Below are positions 1-4,819 of a DNA stretch of 5,734 nt, piece by piece (the stretch's first letter is position 1; every line of letters starts with the position of its first letter). The position numbers were made by a program, and so were the translations under genes. The notes under the pieces were generated by a model. That model ran no database searches and was not told the origin of the DNA. It saw only the letters and a list, made by a program, of their open reading frames with translations. The stretch is from an uncultured Eubacteriales bacterium (lineage in GTDB: Bacteria; Bacillota; Clostridia; Peptostreptococcales; Anaerovoracaceae): assembly GCA_902772685.1 (NCBI GenBank), contig CACYBO010000099.1, forward strand, positions 1-5,734, in the 5' to 3' direction.

Positions 1-945
1 GAGTGAGTTCAGTGCAGGCAGTGTGCTGATTGCTGTCGGGAATACGACGAATGCGAGTCCAACGCCAGCAGCAGCAACGTATTCCACGCCACAGTTCTGA
101 GCGTATGCCATGTAACCGATGATGGAGAAGATGCCGATTCCGGCGAAGATCTCGAATCCGTGGTTCGTGCATGCAGTCAGGAATGCAGTGTTTACAACGT
201 CCTCTTCCTTAGGCAGGTAGCTGGAGTATGAAATCATGATAGCAAACGCAATGGACAAGCTGAAGAATACCTGGCCATAAGCCGCTACCCATACATCCGG
301 CTTGGCAATAGCGCTCCAGTCCGGAGTGAACATGTAAGCAATGCCATCGATTGCGCCCGGCAGTGTGATACCTCTGAAGAAGATAACCACGACGCAGAGC
401 AGCAGAATCGGCAGGCAGATCTTACAAGCGATGTCGATACCTTTGTTGATGCCGCCGTACATGATGACTGCCACAACGATCCATACGATGAAGAACGGAG
501 CAAGCAGTCCCGGATTGATACCGCCAACCTGCGTAATGCTGTCAGTAATCTCCAGCGTTCCTGAGAAGAACGATGTACTCGTGTCCTCTCCCCAGGTACA
601 TCCGAACGCCTTGCCGATGTAGCAGAGTACCCATACAACGATTGCGAAATAGTAAACGGTGATCAGGAATGAAATCAGTACCTGGAACCAGCCGAGGAAT
701 TCAAACTTCGTGTTGATTCTTGCCAGTGAGCCAGGAGCACCTGATCTGTAGGTTTTCCCTATTGTGTATTCCAGGATAAGAATTGGAATACCGGCAGTGA
801 GAATTGCAAACAGGTAAGGGAAAATAAACGCGCCGCCGCCATTGGTTGCTGCTATGTAAGGAAATCTCCACAGATTACCAAGACCTACAGCGGAACCGAT
901 TGCAGCGAGGATAAAACCTAGTTTGCTGTTCCATTGTGCTCTCAA
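1..945 (-). CDS. Neurotransmitter:sodium symporter (NSS/SNF) family transporter, C-terminally truncated by the window edge
   Basis: Na+-coupled amino-acid importer of the inner membrane with the LeuT fold. The 315 visible residues align closely, from memory, with LeuT at an offset of 3 in TM1. The N-terminal R2/W5 pair matches LeuT R5/W8, and the unwound TM1 reads GSAVGLGNLWRFPY (17-30), giving G17, A19, V20, N24 and gate R27 for LeuT G20, A22, V23, N27 and R30. TM3 carries the VYYF tyrosines (97-100). TM6 reads GQVFFSLS (224-231), with S229 at LeuT T254. TM7 has N261 and E265 at N286 and E290; an acid there is the known mark of chloride-independent members. About eight membrane segments are visible, and full-length relatives have roughly 440-500 residues. 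The start is TTG: no in-frame ATG fits, AGGAAG lies 9 bp upstream, and only this start gives a LeuT-like N-terminus. The substrate is not readable; aromatic or branched-chain amino acids are plausible. Family call very sure. Confidence 0.95.
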   Translation of the reverse strand, partial: MRAQWNSKLGFILAAIGSAVGLGNLWRFPYIAATNGGGAFIFPYLFAILTAGIPILILEYTIGKTYRSGAPGSLARINTKFEFLGWFQVLISFLITVYYFAIVVWVLCYIGKAFGCTWGEDTSTSFFSGTLEITDSITQVGGINPGLLAPFFIVWIVVAVIMYGGINKGIDIACKICLPILLLCVVVIFFRGITLPGAIDGIAYMFTPDWSAIAKPDVWVAAYGQVFFSLSIAFAIMISYSSYLPKEEDVVNTAFLTACTNHGFEIFAGIGIFSIIGYMAYAQNCGVEYVAAAGVGLAFVVFPTAISTLPALNSL

Positions 946-952
946 CTTAAAA

Positions 953-964
953 CACTTCCTCTCC
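953..964 (-). promoter_or_regulatory. Ribosome binding site that fixes the TTG start of the NSS transporter
   Basis: On the minus strand this reads GGAGAGGAAGTG, a purine-rich site. AGGAAG ends 9 bp before the TTG codon at 945-943. An in-frame TTG eight codons further upstream lacks any such site, so the 945 start is preferred. Confidence 0.75.
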
Positions 965-1005
965 AAAAAATAATAAATAATAGCTTTTTGTGTATTAAAA
1001 CAACA

Positions 1006-1024
1006 ATAATAACTTGTTTATTAT
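1006..1024. repeat. Inverted repeat across the -10 box and start point (candidate operator)
   Basis: A perfect 7-bp inverted repeat, ATAATAA (1006-1012) and TTATTAT (1018-1024), with a 5-base centre. It covers most of the -10 hexamer and the expected start point of the NSS promoter, where a repressor could bind. The arms are pure A/T, so chance occurrence in an AT-rich spacer is a real alternative. Confidence 0.4.
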
Positions 1025-1048
1025 ACTTTCAGAACAAGAATATGTCAA
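1020..1048 (-). promoter_or_regulatory. Consensus sigma-A/sigma-70 type promoter of the NSS transporter gene
   Basis: On the minus strand the -35 box TTGACA (1048-1043) and -10 box TATAAT (1025-1020) are both perfect consensus, separated by exactly 17 bp. The expected transcription start is an A near 1014, giving an AT-rich leader of about 70 nt before the TTG codon with no riboswitch or T-box features that I can see. The -35 box begins only 9 bp after the stop codon of the AAA+ gene, so the transporter is probably its own transcription unit even though both genes point the same way. Confidence 0.85.
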
Positions 1049-1052
1049 TGGA

Positions 1053-1065
1053 CTTCTTTAAGAAG
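1053..1065. repeat. Short palindrome CTTCTT-T-AAGAAG at the end of the AAA+ gene
   Basis: A perfect 6+6 inverted repeat with a single central base. It spans the TAA stop of the AAA+ ATPase (1060-1058) and ends 4 bp from the -35 box of the NSS promoter. The centre is too tight for a useful RNA hairpin and no T-tract follows, so it is not a terminator. It could be a protein-binding half of the NSS control region, or chance. Confidence 0.35.
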
Positions 1066-2587
1066 ATGTGCTTTCCAGAGAAGAAAGTGTGCCTTCCAGA
1101 GCTTCAAATGCTGCTTCCAGGTCTTCTGCCGTGATCAGTTCAAGCTGTTCATCGGATACGTTCTCCAATGCGGCCAGTCTGTCCGCCTGCACACCGATGG
1201 CTTTTTCAAACAGATTCCGCACTGTTCTGCCGTTTCCGAAATGCTCATCACGATTCTCGTACATGCTGTCGAATCTGGTCAGAAGCATCATTTCGGTCTC
1301 TTTTTCGATCTTGTAACCGTTCTTTTTACAGAACATATTGAATATTCCCAGCATTTCGCTGCCGGTGTAATCCTTGAACTCAAAGTACTTATTGAATCTT
1401 GAAGAAAGACCCGGATTGGAATCGATAAACTTATGCATGAGTTCAGGATATCCCGCGACGATAACGACGAGCTCATCCCTGTGGTCTTCCATCGCCTTAA
1501 GCAAAGTCTCCACAGCCTCCGCGCCGAATCCATCGTCTTCATTGTTTGCCAGCGAGTAGGCTTCATCGATGAACAGTACTCCTCCCATCGCTTCGCTGAT
1601 CACCTTCTGCGTCTTGATCGCAGTCTGGCCAACATACCCCGCAACGAGCATGCTCCTGTCCACTTCAACGAGCTGGCCCTTAGGCAGAACGCCGATCTGA
1701 TAATAAAGCTTTGCGATAAGACGGGCAATCGTTGTCTTGCCTGTTCCCGGATTGCCGGTGAAAACCAGATGATAGGAAACACCTGCCTGGGCCATGCCCC
1801 GCTCTTCCCTCATCTTCATGATCTTGATGAAATTCATCAGGCTGCGCACATCGCTCTTGATGTTTTCCATACCGACGAGACTGTCCATCTCCTCGAGCAG
1901 TTTGTTGAGTTCTTCCGGAGTTCTCGGAGTCTCCGGTTCCTCGGCCTTTGCCTGCACGTCTTCTGTCTTGTCCTGCGCGCTTATTTCCGTTCTGACCGGC
2001 GGTTTATTGATTTCCGTAAGTTCTCTCAGTTCTTTTTGGAAATCGTCCAGGGTCTTGTCCAGATTATCGCCTTTCGTGCCCTTCGGCATAATAAGATCCG
2101 AACCGAAATCAAGCATCTCATCAATGGCGCTGAAGACCGGGCTCAGCGTTCCGCCGAAATTGTTGTTCCTGCCGAAGCTGTAGAATGTGTACATGATCCT
2201 CTGCGCTTCGTTGGCTTCTTCAAGATTAAAATCCCCGTTTATCGACGCAAGTGAAACCAGCAGGCTGTTGAACCCGCTGAGGAAGATTCCGATTTCTTTA
2301 TCGTGACCGCTCATTTTGGTGAAGAAGTCCGGCACATCGGGTCCCTGACTGCTTCCTCTGAAGGAATCCATGACCGTCCTGACCTGCTGCTCTGTGTAGC
2401 TTTTGCCTGTAATCACTTCCAGCGCTTTCGCATAGTCTTCAGTGTAATCATTGTTTTTGCTCCAGATTCTGACGGCGCATTCTTCAGTGTAATGCTGAAA
2501 CGCCTTCTCTCTGCCGCTCCCGCAAAAGCCGGATGTGAGCTGCTCCAGGCTGGTGAAATCTTTTTTTAACTGTTCAAATTTGTCCAT
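1058..2587 (-). CDS. CbxX/CfxQ (SpoVK-like) family AAA+ ATPase with a long helical N-terminal domain
   Basis: Cytosolic ATP-driven remodelling ATPase of 509 residues. The C-terminal AAA+ module shows Walker A GNPGTGKT (278-285), pore loop GYVGQT (317-322), Walker B GVLFIDEA (336-343), a sensor-1 strand VVIVAGY (374-380), the NPGLSSRF arginine-finger segment (391-398, R397) and sensor-2 GNGRTVRN (451-458, R454). All catalytic residues are present. The family includes the rubisco activase CbbX, Bacillus SpoVK and the EccA ATPases of type VII secretion; no rubisco or secretion gene is visible, so the client is unknown. Residues 1-190 are mostly helical; 103-137 (SLASINGDFNLEEANEAQ and neighbours) resembles the acidic helix-loop pattern of TerB-like domains. 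A charged, Pro/Glu-rich linker (191-225) joins the two parts. ATG start with AAGGA 10 bp upstream. The gene is divergent from hypA, and no intrinsic terminator follows it. Family call sure, role not. Confidence 0.93.
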   Translation of the reverse strand: MDKFEQLKKDFTSLEQLTSGFCGSGREKAFQHYTEECAVRIWSKNNDYTEDYAKALEVITGKSYTEQQVRTVMDSFRGSSQGPDVPDFFTKMSGHDKEIGIFLSGFNSLLVSLASINGDFNLEEANEAQRIMYTFYSFGRNNNFGGTLSPVFSAIDEMLDFGSDLIMPKGTKGDNLDKTLDDFQKELRELTEINKPPVRTEISAQDKTEDVQAKAEEPETPRTPEELNKLLEEMDSLVGMENIKSDVRSLMNFIKIMKMREERGMAQAGVSYHLVFTGNPGTGKTTIARLIAKLYYQIGVLPKGQLVEVDRSMLVAGYVGQTAIKTQKVISEAMGGVLFIDEAYSLANNEDDGFGAEAVETLLKAMEDHRDELVVIVAGYPELMHKFIDSNPGLSSRFNKYFEFKDYTGSEMLGIFNMFCKKNGYKIEKETEMMLLTRFDSMYENRDEHFGNGRTVRNLFEKAIGVQADRLAALENVSDEQLELITAEDLEAAFEALEGTLSSLESTSS

Positions 2588-2597
2588 GGTGTATCCG

Positions 2598-2602
2598 TCC
2601 TT
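2598..2602 (-). promoter_or_regulatory. Ribosome binding site of the AAA+ ATPase
   Basis: Minus-strand AAGGA, in the context GAGAAGGACGG, lies 10 bp before the ATG at 2587. This is slightly long but acceptable spacing and supports the full 509-residue product. Confidence 0.65.
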
Positions 2603-2624
2603 CTCATCTTAATCAGGTTTCATA

Positions 2625-2647
2625 TCTTCATTATAGTCTTCATTATA
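2625..2647. repeat. Tandem direct repeat, 11-bp unit at 12-bp period, in the divergent AAA+/hypA spacer
   Basis: TCTTCATTATA occurs at 2625-2635 and again at 2637-2647, separated by one G. The two copies are identical. The unit lies upstream of the hypA extended -10 box (2661-2666) and, on the minus strand, each copy contains a TATAAT hexamer. It may be a pair of binding sites for a regulator controlling both genes, or a duplicated -10 element. Confidence 0.6.
2630..2647 (-). promoter_or_regulatory. Possible leftward promoter -10 elements of the AAA+ ATPase
   Basis: The minus strand has two perfect TATAAT hexamers (2647-2642 and 2635-2630), 43-55 bp before the AAA+ start codon. I find no good -35 box at 16-18 bp spacing for either (best matches about 2-3 of 6) and no TGn extension. 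A promoter must lie in this 88-bp spacer if the gene is not read from elsewhere, but which hexamer is used is unresolved. Confidence 0.35.
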
Positions 2648-2657
2648 ATGGATTGTG

Positions 2658-2666
2658 TGCTATAAT
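2658..2666 (+). promoter_or_regulatory. Extended -10 promoter of hypA
   Basis: TGC-TATAAT (2658-2666), inside TGTGCTATAAT, combines a consensus -10 hexamer with the TGn extension that can replace a strong -35 box. The -35 region at 16-18 bp spacing (around 2637-2644, TTCATT-like) is only half matched, as expected for this promoter class. The expected start point is about 2673-2676, that is 0-3 bases before the hypA ATG. Confidence 0.65.
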
Positions 2667-2675
2667 AAAAGCCAC

Positions 2676-3017
2676 ATGCATGAATTACCAATCACTCAAA
2701 AAGTAGTAAAAATCGCAGAAGAACACTGCCGGGACAACGGAGGAAGCCGTGTGCTTAAAGTCAACATGGTGATCGGCGATTACTCCGGGTATGTCGGGGA
2801 AGCAATGCAGACCTACTTCGGCATCATAGCAGAAGGCACCCTCTGCGAGGGCGCCTCACTTGAATTTACTAAAGTTGAGCCGAAACTGCGGTGCACGGAA
2901 TGCGGCAGACTGTTCAAAAAACAGCTGCTCACTTTTGAGTGTCCTTACTGCGGCGGACAGGGTGAACAGTCCGAAGTCGGTAAGGAATTCTATATCGATA
3001 CCATTGAAATCGAATAA
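2676..3017 (+). CDS. hypA: Hydrogenase maturation nickel metallochaperone HypA
   Basis: HypA works with HypB in the cytosol to deliver nickel to [NiFe]-hydrogenase large subunits, and in some bacteria to urease. The 113-residue product has the family's usual length. It begins Met1-His2-Glu3, where His2 and the N-terminal amine bind nickel. The structural zinc site is CTEC (C73, C76) and CPYC (C89, C92). The family end GKEFYIDTIEIE closes the protein. The GDYSGYVGEAMQTYF stretch (34-48) replaces the more common GxLSG...F.F pattern, a modest divergence. The ATG at 2676 is chosen because the invariant MHE must be N-terminal; a GTG at 2655 would add seven residues and would place the -10 box inside the gene. 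No Shine-Dalgarno precedes the ATG, in contrast to the other genes here. No hypB or hydrogenase gene is adjacent, so this is a detached hypA; it ends at a strong terminator. Confidence 0.93.
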   Translation: MHELPITQKVVKIAEEHCRDNGGSRVLKVNMVIGDYSGYVGEAMQTYFGIIAEGTLCEGASLEFTKVEPKLRCTECGRLFKKQLLTFECPYCGGQGEQSEVGKEFYIDTIEIE

Positions 3018-3020
3018 CAT

Positions 3021-3050
3021 CAGGGAGGACCGACGGTCCTCCCTGTTTTC
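3021..3050 (+). terminator. Intrinsic terminator of hypA, possibly bidirectional
   Basis: A perfect 11-bp GC-rich stem, CAGGGAGGACC (3021-3031) with GGTCCTCCCTG (3035-3045), has a 3-base loop GAC and is followed by TTTTCTG. It begins 3 bp after the hypA stop. The ACT-domain gene ends at 3054 on the other strand, so the same hairpin also lies just after that unit. In that direction the stem is not followed by a T-run (it reads ATGTTATTCG), so leftward termination is likely weaker. Confidence 0.9.
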
Positions 3051-3053
3051 TGA

Positions 3054-3458
3054 TTACAGTACTTCTACACCAGCCTCTCTGAGTTTTGCCTCCGCTCCCT
3101 CAATGTCGTCAACGCGGAAAACGACGTTTGCGCTTCCCGTGACCTCACCGGTATATGCATACATGTATTCGATATTAACATTTGCTGCTTCCAGCGCCTG
3201 CAGGATATCGTAGAGCGCACCGGCCTTATCTTCCATGATGGCTGAAACCACCTCTGTTGTTGTAATGATATGATCATCCTGGAGAACTTCCTTGGCCTTT
3301 TCCACATCGGATACTATGATTCTCAGAATACCGAAGTCCCTGACCTCTGCGATGGTCATAGCGCGGATATTGACACCCGCCTCTGACAGGCGTTTTACGA
3401 CCTCATGCAGCATTCCCGGTTTATTTTCAAGAAATATTGATAATTGTGTAATAGCCAT
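3054..3458 (-). CDS. Tandem ACT-domain protein (amino-acid-binding regulatory protein)
   Basis: A 134-residue cytosolic protein made almost entirely of two ACT domains and no catalytic domain. ACT 1 spans about residues 3-68, with the ligand-loop motif ENKPGML (11-17) and strand LRIIVSD (45-51). ACT 2 spans about 70-134, with EDKAGAL (76-82) and ANVVFRVDD (110-118). ACT pairs usually bind small ligands, most often amino acids, at the domain interface. This stand-alone type is found beside phenylacetate-CoA ligases and indolepyruvate oxidoreductases in anaerobes and archaea (recalled, not checked). Here it follows the ligase gene by 12 bp, with a near-perfect Shine-Dalgarno that includes the ligase stop codon, so it is last in the operon and likely translationally coupled. 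It probably senses an aromatic or other amino acid, or the aryl acid, and modulates the pathway; the target is unknown. Confidence 0.9.
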   Translation of the reverse strand: MAITQLSIFLENKPGMLHEVVKRLSEAGVNIRAMTIAEVRDFGILRIIVSDVEKAKEVLQDDHIITTTEVVSAIMEDKAGALYDILQALEAANVNIEYMYAYTGEVTGSANVVFRVDDIEGAEAKLREAGVEVL

Positions 3459-3463
3459 TGTTA

Positions 3464-3473
3464 TTCCTCCTTA
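3464..3473 (-). promoter_or_regulatory. Shine-Dalgarno of the ACT gene overlapping the ligase stop codon
   Basis: Minus-strand TAAGGAGGAA: the TAA is the stop of the upstream ligase gene and the whole TAAGGAGG is a near-perfect complement of the 16S rRNA end. The GG edge is 7 bp from the ACT gene ATG. Ribosomes finishing the ligase would end on the initiation site, which favours coupled translation. Confidence 0.85.
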
Positions 3474-4778
3474 ATCGTGCAGTTTACGGTTATCTATAAC
3501 TCTGACGGCTTTGCCCTCGCTTCTTGTGATCGTCTTAGGCGGCACAAGGTGGATCTTTGGTCCGATGCCCAGCATTGTACGCATTGCAGACGCCAGACCT
3601 GCCTCCATATCCTGAATATCTGCGACCATATCGGAGATCTTCGAAGGATCTGCCTCCACATAGATATCCAATGTATCCGTGTTGTTTTTGCGCCCGATCT
3701 CGATCTGATAGTTAGGCGTATAACCTTCGTTGAGAAGAACCGTCTCGATCTGGCTTGGGAATACATTGACGCCGCGGATGATCAGCATGTCGTCGCTTCT
3801 GCCCATCGGCTTGCACATCTTCACATGCGTCCGTCCGCACGGACATTCCTCACGTGTGAGAATGCAGATATCGCGGGTGCGGTAACGCAGAAGCGGGAAA
3901 GCTTCTTTGTCCAGTGCTGTGAATACCAGTTCGCCCTTGGATCCTTCCGGCAGGACCTCGCCTGTATCAGGATCGATGATTTCTGCATAGAAATGGTCCT
4001 CATTGATGTGCATTCCACTCTGCGCCTCGCATTCGAAAGCGACGCCCGGGCCGCTTGTCTCAGTGAGCCCGTAGATGTCATAAGCCTTAATGCCGAGACT
4101 CTTCTCTATATTGCGCCGCATCTCTTCCGTCCATGGCTCTGCACCGAAGATACCGGCCTTGAGCTTGTTGTCCTCAGGCTTGTACCCTTTTTCCGCCAGG
4201 GTCTCTCCGATAAACGCCGCATAGGACGGCGTACAGCAGATGATGGTCGCATTCAGGTCCATCATGAACTGAATCTGGCGGTCTGTATTACCGGAAGACA
4301 TTGGGAGAGTCAGGCTTCCCACTTTGTGGGATCCGCCGTCCAGTCCGGCTCCGCCTGTGAACAGTCCGTATCCGTAGCATACCTGAACAACGTCTTCCTC
4401 TGTTCCACCTGCTGCCACGATGGCTCTGGCGCAGCACTCGTTCCACAGATCCACGTCGTGCTGTGTGTAGAATGCTACGACGCGCTTGCCTGTAGTTCCG
4501 GATGTGGAATGGATGCGGACGCAATCGTTCAGATCCACAGCCAGCAATCCGTAAGGATAGGCTTCTCTCAAATCAGCCTTTGACAGGAACGGCAGTTTTT
4601 TGATATCGTCCACGCTCTGGATGTCTTCCGGCGTGAGTCCCTTTTCTTCCATCAGATTCCTGTAATAGGGAACGTTTTCATACACATGCTTGACCTGCTT
4701 GCGGATTTTTTCGTTCTGAATCTTCAGGATCTCTTCCCTTGGTGCAGTTTCGATTTCCTTCTGATAATAGTGTGACAT
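3471..4778 (-). CDS. paaK: Phenylacetate-CoA ligase (AMP-forming) family enzyme
   Basis: Adenylate-forming cytosolic enzyme of 435 residues, the family's normal length. It joins phenylacetate (or indoleacetate or another acid) to CoA using ATP via an acyl-AMP. The phosphate loop is STSGTTGK (91-98), the FGAEPW segment (211-216) precedes the substrate region, YGLTE is at 236-240, RYRTRD with ribose-binding D303 is at 298-303, the hinge GRSDDMLIIRGVNVFP is at 326-341, and the C-terminal catalytic lysine is K423 in RSEGK. The ECPCGR cysteines (311-316) are typical of this subfamily. No key residue is missing. It starts at ATG with AAGGAG 8 bp upstream, 41 bp after a sodium symporter gene and 12 bp before the ACT gene. 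In aromatic-amino-acid fermenters such enzymes can run alongside oxidoreductases that make arylacetyl-CoA; none is in view. The PaaK family also accepts non-phenylacetate acids, so the exact substrate is inferred. Confidence 0.92.
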   Translation of the reverse strand: MSHYYQKEIETAPREEILKIQNEKIRKQVKHVYENVPYYRNLMEEKGLTPEDIQSVDDIKKLPFLSKADLREAYPYGLLAVDLNDCVRIHSTSGTTGKRVVAFYTQHDVDLWNECCARAIVAAGGTEEDVVQVCYGYGLFTGGAGLDGGSHKVGSLTLPMSSGNTDRQIQFMMDLNATIICCTPSYAAFIGETLAEKGYKPEDNKLKAGIFGAEPWTEEMRRNIEKSLGIKAYDIYGLTETSGPGVAFECEAQSGMHINEDHFYAEIIDPDTGEVLPEGSKGELVFTALDKEAFPLLRYRTRDICILTREECPCGRTHVKMCKPMGRSDDMLIIRGVNVFPSQIETVLLNEGYTPNYQIEIGRKNNTDTLDIYVEADPSKISDMVADIQDMEAGLASAMRTMLGIGPKIHLVPPKTITRSEGKAVRVIDNRKLHD

Positions 4779-4786
4779 GTTTATTA

Positions 4787-4792
4787 CTCCTT
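4787..4792 (-). promoter_or_regulatory. Ribosome binding site of the ligase gene
   Basis: Minus-strand AAGGAG, 8 bp before the ATG at 4778, fixes the ligase start. The rest of the 41-bp spacer (4779-4819) is AT-rich with a TATATATA run, but its position would put a start point inside this site, so I see no separate promoter and favour read-through from the symporter gene. Confidence 0.75.
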
Positions 4793-4819
4793 GTTATATA
4801 TAAATACTGAATGATTTCT

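Noticed and set aside
285..638. Minus-strand open frame of 117 codons inside the NSS gene
   Set aside because: It is a Ser/Arg-rich alternative frame of a clearly coding transporter, which itself lacks an ATG start and so is easy to overlook.
946..1013. Riboswitch or T-box in the NSS leader
   Set aside because: The leader is a low-complexity A/T stretch with no stable stem, no T-box sequence and no terminator-antiterminator pair.
1066..1125. Imperfect repeats of TGCTTTCCAGAG, TGCCTTCCAGAG and TGCTTCCAGG at the end of the AAA+ gene
   Set aside because: They encode a Leu-Glu-Ser/Gly/Ala-rich helical tail (FEALEGTLSSLES) and are explained by similar residues in frame; copies are few and degenerate, so no separate repeat element is called.
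1433..2254. Plus-strand open frame of 273 codons opposite the AAA+ ATPase
   Set aside because: It is antisense to a protein with complete Walker and sensor motifs; the translation is Arg/His/Phe-rich and resembles no family. Treated as a shadow frame.
2655..2675. GTG at 2655 as the hypA start
   Set aside because: It would add seven residues before the invariant Met-His-Glu that binds nickel, has no ribosome binding site, and would put the consensus -10 box inside the coding region.
3444..4583. Long plus-strand open frame of 379 codons opposite the ligase gene
   Set aside because: It lies antisense to a gene with every catalytic motif of the PaaK family. Its translation is rich in Cys, His and Arg with no recognisable domain, and it has no promoter or ribosome binding site. 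It is a by-product of the codon use of the real gene.
4779..4819. Possible promoter between the symporter and ligase genes (TATATATA run)
   Set aside because: A -10 box there would start transcription within the ligase ribosome binding site, and no good -35 box lies at the right distance.
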